From Calonectria ilicicola (taxonomy: Eukaryota; Ascomycota; Sordariomycetes; Hypocreales; Nectriaceae), in assembly GCA_020809705.1 (NCBI GenBank), contig CP085825.1, forward strand, positions 5,022,001 through 5,086,000: 64,000 bases of DNA. The letters are read 5' to 3'. Position numbers and translations under genes: made by a program. Below are positions 1-10,833 of this stretch, one piece after another (the first letter of the stretch is position 1; each line of letters starts with the position of its first letter). A model generated the notes under the pieces. The model was given only the letters and a program-made list of their open reading frames with translations. It searched no databases and was not told the DNA's origin.

Positions 1-3000
1 CTGGCCTAAATGGCCGCCACCCGCCAGACTGGAAAGCTACCATCGGGGATGATCTTGCAACTACCGCTGACCAACCACCCCAATCGAATGGTGCGGAGGC
101 CCCCAGCTGGTCATATCCTGTTCTGGTCCAATCGACAAGACATATGTCTCATTTGGTCAGGCGTCTTGACTGTTTTGCCCGGACGGCTACACAGAAAACC
201 CAACATCAGGTGATGAAACGTCTAAAGGTGGATTTACCGGAAGCATCCCCAGTCCCGAGCTTGAACGTTATAGGCTCGTCGATAAATGGAGTCGGGGGAG
301 CACATCCTGGTCCTAGATCGCAGAAGGGACTGCAGCCGAGATTCATGTGGAAGCAACGTCCGGCCGGCATGGCCCCCAAGTCACCGAGCCTACCTACCTA
401 AGCCGGTCGATCGGGTCACGATACTATGACGTGGTCGTGCTTCTCCTTGCCCGTCTCGTCGCACCCCCAAAAGCTACCCGACCCCTGGGTCACCTGCACC
501 ACATACAGAACCAAAACCAGGCCTTAGTTGAGAACAGTACCGAGGCGCTCGCCGAGATGCAGATTGCATCTGCCCATGAAAAGCTGACGAATGCTGCTGA
601 GACGTTAGGTCCCATCCCGTTCACTGACTAGGGAGGGTTACGTCCGAGGCGATCGGTGAGGATACCCGGAACTGACTTGGCTCCTTTTTGAGACCATCGT
701 TCCAAGCTTGGTGGTGTCAATCCGTATAAGCAGCTGGGGCCGGCCTCCGATCTGAGCTGGCGCCAACAGATCGTGGGCAAATTTGGTCGCCTTGGCTGCC
801 GGGGACACGAACTTCATTCCGTATTCAGCCTGAAGCCAGTGCGTGTGCTGGGCCTGCACCCACTTGGCCCAGTTGCGCACACCCCCAATTAATACAGGGC
901 CGCGAAAGGGCGGAACCCTGGGATCTGGCTGTGGTGGGGCTGCCTCGACAGGACGATCGTCTGATCCTAGGACGGCGTGGGTGCCCATTAGCTAGATCCT
1001 GCCCGTCCCGCGAACACACCACCAAGCAATAGCAGCAGCACACCTCTCTTAACGCACGCAGCACACGCCCCCTCCCTCCCCTCTCGCCGCCCCCCAGACC
1101 ACAAGTACGAGCCGGCTCACGTCGCTGCCAACTGATCTATAGTTCCAGATGCCTTGTTCTGGACTCTCAAACAGTTGGCCAGTGGCTTCGTATGGATAAA
1201 CGGCGAGTGACAGGTAAGGCCCCCAGCCTCCAGTGACACTGTGCCAGCATTTTGTGGCACAGCCGGCCAAATTTCGCTGACGTTGGACTCGGCGGGAAGA
1301 CAGGACAGTATGAAACTGAGGCCATCCTTTTCGAGTGGTCTCGATCTCGGGCTTGCAGGTGAATCGATCGCGATGATGTAGCTGTCTGTCATTACACAAC
1401 CCATGCAACAAGGAGGATCCTGCTTCCGACCAACCTTAGAGAGCTTCCTGTCTTAGTTAGCCATACCCTCGGATAAGCCGTCTTTTTTGTGGGCAGAAGG
1501 CAAACAACGCACTGAGTGCAACAAGAGGCAACACGGACCCCCCTCTAGACAGCAGCGAGGGTAAACCTAGATTCAACCCATCGCTTGCCGATCGCCCAAC
1601 TGTCGGCAAACTCCCCCACCAGCTGGACAATCGACACCTGGGGATATGCTCTCGCTGTTTTGTTCAACATAAGAGAACTAGGGCAGTAGTCGCATTGTCA
1701 GAATCCTTGTCAGCATAAAATTCTCAAATGGGGAATTGTCGGTCAAGATGCGGGATGCAAGTGCAAGCCACACGACGCCGGTCAACGATTCAGCGACCTG
1801 GGCCCGCTTCTTGGCACACTCAGGTGGCCTGATCTTGCGGAATGTCTTGGCCGGGCGTCTGCACGGCGGCATCCTACTCCTCACATGCCCAACCGAGTCA
1901 TTTACCTGCACGCCGGCTCTGACCCTTCGTCTCAGCCAGTCAGCCTCGAAGGGGTGTGCCAGCAGAGAAGCTCGGATGCGGCTGGCGGAGAAGCATTTTT
2001 TGACGACATATCCCGAAGATCTCGGGGAGCGATGCAAAGTCTGGGGAACCGGGGCTTAGGTGTCCGTGAACCCAGAGTCTAGAACCAACCACTACAAAGC
2101 GCTCAGGGATCTGCCACGTTTAATCAAAAACTCAGCAGGTAAACAAGCGATACAGTTACGGCAATCGCCAGCCTCATCGTCTAATCTTGAACTTGGGCGG
2201 AATTGACGCAGCTCGACGGTGCCATGGGATCTCAAATGTCATGGTAAGGTCGAACGCCACAACACCAAGACAGCGGGTGATGTCGACAAGCATTTAGCGG
2301 CTTCAGTGGCAGCGGTAGGGGCGGGGCGTATGCCTGGCAGGGAAGGATGAAATGGTGCCAACTCAGCAAGATCTGGGGGACGGACTTCCGCTTAGCTACC
2401 GCAGCACCCAAAGTGCCTAACAAGAATCGAAGTCGAGCAGAAAGACTAAGGGAATATGCCGCTTAGCCTCGATCTAACTTGCCGACCCAATCCACGGACC
2501 GTTAGCGCCAGCGATTTGTAAATTTCGCATTCATACGCCCCCAGTTCCGACCCGTCGTCTCAGCCTTACCAGCCGAAGAGCACCGCTAGCCATGCTCGCG
2601 ACATGTATGGCTCTGCTAGTCCCAAGACTGCCCCGTAAAATAGGTGTGTGTCCAATCACGCTCACGGGGCTGGCCTGATTCATCATACGATGTCCTGAAA
2701 GCCGGACAAACCAGCCTTCCTGCTTTGGTTGTCTTTTGCTTCGCTGAGTGTCTGCCCAGTGACTGACATTAGGATGCCGGCCGGGTCGCGACCGATCTTT
2801 GCACAGGCAAGCTAGAGGGGAAAGGTGATAAGGGGATCTGGGTGACGCGGAGAAAAGGAGATGAGATGCATACTCAGACACCAGATCCCCACCCCCCGAT
2901 TTCGTGTGGCAAGCAGGCGACATGAGAGCGGTTATGGTGTTGGACGATCACCATAGTTCGGCATTGAAGCATTTTCCCCCGCCAGCCATCGCATCTCATC

Positions 3001-5139
3001 TCATCGTATCGAAATCTCATCTCGCCAACATCGTGGAGGGGGCCGATCCGCGGCTCGTGCTCCCACTAAGGCGCACCCCTGACTCAAAGCGTCGCTAGAC
3101 TCCGTTCTCCCTCTATTTATTTCCTTTTTTTCCCCTCGGTTGATTTCACCATTGCTTGCAACAGTGACCCTGGGTTATGGGGGCATAGCCGAGGCATGTC
3201 CAGATCGAGTTGTGAGCGGCGCCCTTGCTCGGCCAAAACACGATCTTGCAGCTGCTCGGGCTTTTTGGCCCCCCTCCCCTTCATGGAGATGTCACAGCAC
3301 GCTTTACGGTGCATACGAATGCATAAGGTTGGTCACGTACATATATTTGCTATTTTTTCCCATGTGAGCGATTGGCGCGTGGACTTGACAATGTGATGAG
3401 CTCCAAAGTCCAATGACAACCAGAGAATGGCTCCGAGTGGGAAAAAAAAATTGAATACTCATAAAATAGGGAACTGGAGACAAAAACCCTAAATTTGCAA
3501 TTTGAGTGACCCACGCCTCTGCCCCGGCACTCATCAATGAAGGATTCCAGAAACCCCGTTAACGGAGTTAATCTAGATGCTGCGATGTTTCATCTATTTC
3601 ACCCTCGTTACTTTTCTGCTTCCTCGATCCTGTACATGCAAAGTTGAATCCTGAATCCCTGCATGTTGTAAACAATAATGTACTGTCACGATAGGGTTCA
3701 CGGTGTTCTCCGACTCATTTCAAGCATTGACGGAATACGCACTTCCAACAATGACAAGCAAGCCTTTACAAACCCCCTGGGTGCAGATCCTCAACTCCAT
3801 GCAGCCCGGGACGGCTCCCGTGTAGACGGTCGCTGGGATTTGTTTCTAGTTTCGTTTCAGTGGGCTTGCTTGCATTCCTCCACTGGTCACCTTTCTTTTT
3901 CACGTACGTTTCTCTCCCAAATCGTCCCACAGCTGCCGCTCTAGCGCAAAGCGTTATTGCTTTTTTCCGCTGCCGCAAACTCCTCCCACATTGTCCCCTT
4001 TATTTGGGTTTTCACCCAGGATACCTGGCTGGTTAAATTCTAGCCCCGGCTCTTTTATGCTCGGCTACGAACCTAGGCGCCGCCCCCTTCGTCATCAGTG
4101 GGGAATTTGATGCGAGGGAAAGCAATGGTACCAGCGTGTCCATACTTTAATCGCTCAGCCGGCCGACTGGCGAGTTTGTGGCATCCGGTAAGACAGGAGA
4201 CAAAGAAAAAATTCTGTTGTGGTCATGGCCCAATAATGCAAACAGGGTCTGAGATGGTATGAGCGCTAAATATGGTGATGGGTTGTCTCTGTTGGTACTT
4301 TGCTTAGCCAACAACTGAACCCCGTAAGGGTCAGGAGGAACTATCGCATTCTGCGGGATGGGATGGCAAATGGAAATTGCATCATGGTGACGGGTGTCTC
4401 TTTTCTGAGACCCTTGAGGCCGCGAGGCGCTGGCATGAACGGAGCTGGACCGAAGGACCCAATTAGCGGTCTTGGAACCAGAGCCGGTGTCTAGTCGGGC
4501 GTCATGGACCATCGACCCTTTGTTGGTCCTGGCGCGGGCCGCGGCGGGCAGTGTCCTACTCGAGTTCTGAGACCCAGACTATTGCGTTGGGACGGACGCT
4601 GGATCGGTATTGACGATCAGGCCCAGGACCCTGGTTTTTTCTTTTGCTGCCGTCGATCACCCGGTCTGGACCTCCGCGCCTTCATTCCGATTCAGTTAGA
4701 AAGAGACCGGCAGATTAAACCAAGCCTCTCAGCGGGCTACTAAGGCCGCGCTACCGTTTATCGGGCCATCTGTCGTATACCGATCGAGGAGCCATCCGTA
4801 CATACACACGAATGAAGGGTGGCAGCGCGAGCTTGAGCGCGGATGTTTGGCCCTTTCTCGGGATAGTGTCAGATGTTTGCGTGAAGATACACCGTATTGC
4901 TCCCGACCACAGACATTCAACCACGCATGACGAAACGCCCAGACCAGAAAGACTGTGTGGATGTGGGATTTGGCCGTGGGATTTGGCCACTGCTTAAGCG
5001 GGAGAAATTACAGCCAGCCACCAGATGAAAATGCATCCCTCCTGCTCACGAAGGCGTTCGCCTCAAGAATAGTAGGGCCGTCGTCCACCTCCCCGGTTGA
5101 GCCTGAACCAGCGATCATCCGAGACACCGCCCCCGGAGG

Positions 5140-5158
5140 TTTTTTTTTTTTTTTTTTT
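5140..5158. repeat. poly-T run (19 T)
   Basis: An uninterrupted run of 19 T residues follows a GC-rich stretch (cgcccccggagg). It may be a slippage-prone mononucleotide tract or the poly(A) tail remnant of an old minus-strand retroposed transcript. No coding remnant was seen next to it. Confidence 0.9.
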
Positions 5159-5857
5159 CTCTTATTCTTTTCAGCTCTTCGTCTAACCTGGCACCAATCA
5201 TGGTTCGCGAAGACAACGGAACTAGAGGAGGGTGACGAGTTTAGGCGCGGGACGAGGGCGTACCAAGTGCATTGGGGAGGGGGGGTGTAAATCTTAGCTT
5301 GTCATATGGACCAGATCCATCAAGATCTACAATCACCGCGCCGGCGAGTGACAACTCTCAGATGCCCAACTTGGGCACCATGCGGATCACGGTCCTCTCC
5401 ATCCCACTCAGTGCGGTCCGGAGAGAGGACGAAGGCAAGCCAAGACATGAGCTCGGCTATCATGTTAGAAATGAAAGTCGCTCACAGACGCATCCATGAC
5501 GACAGAGCCGGCAACGCACAAGCCATCTTGTTCACAGACGGGCTCATTCCATGAGTAGTGCTTCCAGGCCGAATTCCTGACGAGCTATGTGCAGCCGTCC
5601 CCCACGAGCCCCCCACCACCATAACTCTCATGAACAACCAAATTATCCCATCATAAATGATTAGCTGTCAAAGCAAGCGAGACAATAAGGGTTGAGGTCG
5701 CCTCTAGCACTGTTGCTATCTGCCGCCTTTCCAACTGGCTGAGCTTGCTGCTGCTGCGCCGCCGCCGCCGCGAACGCCGCCAGCGCCTCTATTTGCATCT
5801 AGCAGTTCGAGATTTGCCCTCTCCGCCTTTTTTTCTAAGGGGGGAGCAAAAGGGTGT

Positions 5858-5873
5858 AAAAAAAAAAAAAAAA
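5858..5873. repeat. poly-A run (16 A)
   Basis: An uninterrupted run of 16 A residues. It lies about 700 bp from the poly-T run and in the opposite base orientation. No flanking duplication was recognised by eye. Confidence 0.9.
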
Positions 5874-6753
5874 TTCGACAGCATGGCGTATGATTGATGC
5901 AAAGGAGAGGGGCGACGCTAGCCAGCCACGGCTCTCCATCAGATGCTGGGCCTGCGACTGCAGGTTTGCTTTGATGGCGCCGGCCGACGATGGGGGCCCG
6001 GTGGCTCGATAGTCGATGCAAGATCGTCGCGTGCATTGCTAGGCCAGCGCTGGTCGACGCAGCAGAGCAAGCAATGCTTCGTTGTTGGCTATGGCGATGG
6101 GGTCGGGAAGTGGGGGGTTGGGGGCGGTGACGTTAGTGATGATAGCGCCAGATTTGTGATCGTATGCTGGGTTGTTTGGCCCGCCAGCAGGGGTTCAGGC
6201 TGCCTCTTGGAGAAGTTTGGCATTGGTAGTTGCTGTTGGTCCCCTTCCTTTGCAAGGGGAGTGAGTTGCTTCTCGTCTTGTCGTGCCGTGACACCTACGT
6301 GGTTGCTGTAGGGTAAGGATCCTATAGAAGATGAGTCTCAACACTCTCAACTGCATACAACTACAACCATGGGGAATTCATGTCTTGTGACGATTATTGT
6401 GTGTTGGAGTTAATCTAGAACATATAAAAGCACCGTTGTTCTTGTTGTGCTCAGTTGTTGATATTTAACCGGAACAGATGTAGATTTCAGATCCAACTCT
6501 GTAGAGTAAATCAATCAGGAACGTAGTAACTGAGTGACACAAGCACAAAGCAATCCAAGTACGTCCTCCCTAAACCCATATAATAGGTGATACACGCTGT
6601 GAAACACTGCAATTCACAATGAAAAAGAACTATGAAGTTCTCTACCTACCGAATGGGCACCATCAGACCCCTTTTTACTCCTTGCGGTGCACCATCTTTC
6701 ACTATAATAGGTACGTCAAACAGACACGAGGAAAGCAAATCAAACGAGACAAC

Positions 6754-6808
6754 AAAAAAGAAAGAAAGAAGAAGAAGAAGAAGAAGACAAAGAAAAAGAG
6801 AAAGAAGC
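6754..6808. repeat. GAA/GAAA purine microsatellite
   Basis: A purine-only tract built of GAAA then about seven GAA units, decaying into AAAG/GAGA. All purines lie on the plus strand, so the tract could adopt triplex-type structure. Any open frame through it is lysine/arginine low complexity and is not supported as a gene. Confidence 0.85.
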
Positions 6809-7490
6809 CGAAACATGAAAAGAAAGTGAGCAACTAGCAAAGCCCCAAAAGCTTCGAAAAAAAAACAAAACTGTAGGTATCTAAATTTAAGTGCGTGGAA
6901 TGCCGAAGGAATCTTTAGCCGGCAGCAAGAGAAAAAGAAAACAAGAAAAAGAAATAGGCAAACCGAAGTAAACCGCCACAAGACGAGACATTGGATAGCA
7001 TTCCCGCAACGAGTCATGTCAAACCAAGCATAGGACCAGGTGACCTACCTGGGCTTGTCTCATTGCTCAAGCCTCCAAACGACCAAGTATGCCCGACTCC
7101 CTGGAGACGCCGGTCCAATGGAAATTATGACGATTTTCCGCACCGAGAGGCGGTGACTGGCTTCATACCTGGTGTAATATCAATTAGCAAAGTTTGCATG
7201 GATATATTGGCAGTTCCTTTGCCGCATTCGTATACGAGAATCAGGGGGAGGGGGGGGGCGTCGGTCCAAGGGCAAAAGACTAGGAGTTGAATTCAAGGAA
7301 GAAGATGATGGTAAGTCATTTTTTGACACTGTCAAGTTTAAGAGACATATCACATCGGAGCGTAAAAGAAGACCCCGAGAGCTTTTAACGGCTAGACACC
7401 TATCCGATGCAATATCCCGATAGTAAACCGCCACCATTGCTGGGTTTTTGATCTTGCCCCTTTGCCATGCAATCCTATCAACTTGCCAGC

Positions 7491-7730
7491 TCATGCTTTC
7501 GGATCGTCCCTACCAATGGAGCTCATGTCCATGCCGTTACCTTGAGTGCTGGGCCCTCGCAGCCCGGCCTCGGCGCCTTGATCTGTACCAGTGTTGCCCG
7601 AGATGCGCCCTGACCCGACACTCGTGGTTCGCGCATCTGCAGATTGCCAGTCGGGAGCCCGAGGGGCCTGCTCGGGGAGAGGCAGGTTAGCCTGGACCTC
7701 GGCAATCTTCTGTTCCTTCGAGTCAGACAT
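7491..7730 (-). CDS. small conserved-looking hypothetical protein (79 aa)
   Basis: A single-exon frame of 79 codons starts MSDSKEQKIAEVQ and ends near SSIGRDDPKA. It is hydrophilic and predicted disordered, rich in S, G, D, Q and P, with no signal peptide, membrane segment or cysteine pattern. The acidic N-terminal MSDxK start, the LPLPEQ motif and the SADARTxxVGSG stretch look like a constrained protein rather than a random frame, and they resemble small uncharacterised ascomycete proteins I have seen; that is recollection, not a search. The gene is co-oriented with gamma-tubulin, whose CDS ends 627 bp upstream of its start. No function can be assigned. An additional intron is possible. Confidence 0.5.
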   Translation of the reverse strand: MSDSKEQKIAEVQANLPLPEQAPRAPDWQSADARTTSVGSGRISGNTGTDQGAEAGLRGPSTQGNGMDMSSIGRDDPKA

Positions 7731-8356
7731 ACTAGTTTTCCTTTATTCGGTGCGGGCGCGAGTTTCGCGATTCTGATACACAGGGAGAAAAAACGGTTAG
7801 CCGCTTATGTTATGTCTAAGAACGATAGGTTGAGACAAGCAACTTGCGTTGAAAGCTTTTCGCGTGAGTAATGTGAGTTTGTCTGATGTATTGGTGTAAT
7901 TGATATCGAATGAAATCCACAAATAAAACAATGACTTGGATTTATATTCGTATAAACACGACCTCACCCCTATTGTTCACATTCACAACCATCGTCGTTG
8001 ACGTCAATGACGTCAACAAGGGCTCACCAACAAGGAGCTAACTCCACCCACCATCGTTTGTCTCCAATTTCCCGACAGTCTCCCTCGATTGACTGAGCTG
8101 AAAGATCAAGCACATGGTTCCACAACAATGTGTGCTGTACGGTGCTCTGATATGGTCAACGGCGTGTCTATGATGATGATGGTGATGATGTATATGCCCC
8201 GTTTTATATGGGCCAAGCTACCTGGCCTATCCTGCTAGACCCGAGCAGGATGCGCAAGTTGTTCTATAACCTTTCGAAGCAATTCGTCGCCCATAACGCC
8301 ATTGACAGCCAAGCATTCTCATCCCTTGTCCAAACGCACCCCCTTTCTCACTGTTT
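7731..8356. other. intergenic: 5' region of small gene, 3' region of gamma-tubulin
   Basis: No gene is seen. The stretch holds the likely promoter of the 79-codon gene (AT-rich, with TATATTCGTATAAAC near 7941) and the 3' UTR of gamma-tubulin. A GATGAT-type trinucleotide tract occurs near 8170-8188. Confidence 0.55.
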
Positions 8357-10190
8357 TCATGCCATGCGTCTGTCCGTCTCTGCTGACGTGGGTTTGTCTC
8401 CTACGTCAGGGTTCAAGTAATCCGCGTCCTCTGCCGCCTCGTACTCGCCGATCAAGTCTGCAACAACTTGCCGCGCCTCGTCAAACTCATTTAGATTTTC
8501 CGAGAACGGCGCCGTCTTCTTGTATCCCTCCATAAAGGCGTTGCGCTTGCGCATGCCGTCGTATTGTCGTAGAATCCTCTTGAAAAGCTGAGGGATTGAA
8601 GACAAGGTGTTAGCAAATGGAATATGAACATCCGAGAGGGGAGGGATATGACATACCGTAGCAATGCTTGTGTGATTGGCCAACATCAAACCGCTGACAC
8701 GATGGCTCATGGGAATATAAGGGCTTCGCTTTGTCAAGGCAACCTGGATGCTGGCAGGGCCCCAAGGGATGAATGTTGCCAAGCGGCGTTCACGGATACG
8801 GAGCAAACTCTTGTGTACATCGGTGGGATCGACCTCTCCCTGGATGACGTTGAGAATGGAAATGTAGCAGCTCTTCTTTCCAGGAACCGTTGACACCATG
8901 CGATTCTTGGGCTGCAGCAGTCGCCGCATCACATCTAGCACCGTTGTCTTGCGCACTGTCTTGGCCTGCTCAACCTGATCACCAGTGAAAGGCGTGTAGG
9001 CCGTCATGAGGAAATGACATCGGGGTGTCGGAATCAAGGAGGCCAAGATGCTCACGAGATCGTTGTGCATATAACCAGGGTATCGTAGTGTTGTTGTACT
9101 TGCCGACATGACAGTTGCGACCTATCAATGTTGGCGATATATTAGTCTTCATCTTTGAGGATTACGACCAGAACTACACCCTGGTCAAACTCACCAGTTG
9201 GTTTGTCTGCTGGAACGAGGGTTCCTGAACATGGAGTCTGTCTGCTGCAATGTGGGAGAGAGCGCCGTTGTCAAGAACAACGACTGAATCGGCGTTTTGA
9301 GTCAATCGGCGCATAGACAAAATGCTGTTGTATGGATGGACGACGACATCACCGCTGCTGGTTGTGTCCGGGAAGACTGAGTAGGTCTGGATGATCTTTT
9401 TGGGGAACCGGTCGTTGAGCCTCTCGAGGAGGAACGAGCCCAGTCCAGAACCAGTACCACCAGCAATAGAGTGCAGCATCATGAAGCCCTATCAAAGGTC
9501 AGCTTAAAGACCATGCCTCCTCACGAACAATATCAGCTGCTTACCTCGAGAGAGTCGCTACCGTCGGCTTCGCGATCAATCATCTCCATAATATCTTCGT
9601 AGACGGCCTCGCCGCTCTGATATCCATCACCCCAGTTGTTTGCAGCACCCATTCCATTCTTGCCCACGTAAAAGTTCTCGGGGTTGTAGATGTTCTTGTA
9701 TGGTCCGGTTTGGATGCCGTTGAGAACCTATGCACACTTTCTTAGCAAATTGCCCAGCACAAGCCCACGGGCGACAAAACTGACTCTAGGTTCCAGATCA
9801 ATTAGGATGGCGCGGGGGATATATCGAGTATCGTCACTCTGGTAGTAGAAGACGTCCTTTCGGTCACCGCCCTCGGTCGCAAAATCCTCGAGGTTGCCAT
9901 CCTGGCTGATGCCATGTTCCTGGCAGAGCTGCTGCCAGAACTGGCTGCCGACTGGTAGGAAACACGTCTGTTAGTTATCTGGATACGGGCCTGGGGTAGC
10001 GGAGGGCTCGAGGAGCGTCGTGGTGGTGGTAACGGTAGTGTAGTGGGTGGGGGAGGGTAGAGGACTAACTGCTGTTACCGCACTGCCCGGCTTGGATCGT
10101 GATGATTTCCCTGGCAGGATACACGTTAGCGAGTGTCGCAAGGTCGGCGAGGGCAAGGCCCTAGGGGGGGATCCGACGATACCTGGGCAT
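8357..10190 (-). CDS. mipA: gamma-tubulin
   Basis: Gamma-tubulin, the GTP-binding subunit of the gamma-tubulin ring complex, nucleates microtubules at the spindle pole body. Seven exons by my reading: 10183-10190, 10070-10110, 9785-9951, 9545-9727, 9195-9488, 8657-9121 and 8357-8587. They total 1389 nt (462 aa), normal for the fungal family. The protein starts [15 protein letters not shown] and continues [10 protein letters not shown]; the tubulin signature AGGTGSG is at about residues 142-148 in [18 protein letters not shown]. Later blocks such as [10 protein letters not shown] and [14 protein letters not shown] are gamma-type, not alpha or beta. The first exon codes only for ATG CCC AG. The last intron (8588-8656, 69 nt) is a multiple of three with no in-frame stop, so translation can read through it. 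The symbol follows Aspergillus usage; yeast calls it TUB4. Confidence 0.95.
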
Positions 10191-10833
10191 TTTGGCGTTG
10201 TGATGCTGATGGAGCTTGTGATGCGGCCCAAGTGCTGTTGTCCTGCGACAGCTTTACGCCCTGACGAGACGCGCGCCGTTGTTCGTTGGGCCTTCTCTAA
10301 CTGTGCCCCCCGCCCCCGCGTTCCACTTCAGACCTACCTTAACATTTTTGGGACACAGCGTATGCGATACGACTGTGCTGTACTGGACTGGACTCGATTC
10401 AGCTCAGCTGAGCACAGCTCATCAATCGTCACAACATTTCAAATATCGACAAATTGGGTGCTATTTCTATCATGTAGGCATTTATTACAAAAAGGCTTCA
10501 ATTGAATCGCTGTGTCTTTGCACAGTCTTCTCACTCCATCATACACGCCACTAAGAGTACAACATACACAAACGAGGCTTACCACCATCGTCCCCCGTCC
10601 CAATAACAACTTTTTTTGATTCTTCAGAATAGTCAATCTTTGCTGATTCGAACCACCTTCAATGCCGTCCGTTCGTAGCGTGACCCCCCTCCAGAGTTAA
10701 AAGATAAAAATAAAATAAAGGTGCCAAAAGTTCAGTGCTCTGTGCAACGCCCGCAATGCTTATCCTTCCCTATCCTTCTATATCAACATCCAACTGGATG
10801 TATCTAACTAATGTACTTTACCCCTCCTCCGCA
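10191..10833. other. intergenic: gamma-tubulin 5' region and Nup2 3' region
   Basis: No gene is seen. Next to gamma-tubulin there is a perfect 12-bp palindrome, GCTCAGCTGAGC (10402-10413), just after a duplicated actggactgg unit. The distal half is AT-rich and is the likely 3' UTR of the nucleoporin gene. Confidence 0.5.

Larger units (their letters stand above)
1..7490. other. gene-poor region, no recognised gene
   Basis: I recognise no conserved protein here on either strand. The open frames present are short (120 codons or fewer), lie on both strands and overlap one another, and none shows a domain, a recurring low-complexity pattern or a convincing exon chain. Visible simple sequence includes a 19-T run, a 16-A run and a GAA/GAAA tract, listed separately. 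The stretch could be intergenic DNA, hold an unrecognised non-coding RNA, or contain a lineage-specific gene that I cannot see by eye. Confidence 0.6.

Noticed and set aside
638..988. A 116-codon minus-strand frame
   Set aside because: No recognised family, overlapped by other frames of similar length, no promoter or splice support; likely chance.
1678..2037. A 119-codon minus-strand frame
   Set aside because: Arginine/serine-rich composition typical of a chance frame in GC-balanced DNA; an equally long frame overlaps on the other strand.
6619..6837. A lysine-rich plus-strand frame
   Set aside because: Created by the GAA/GAAA microsatellite; low complexity with no support.
10647..10658. GGTTCGAATCA on the minus strand as a tRNA B box
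   Set aside because: The flanking T-stem does not pair and no upstream A box fits.
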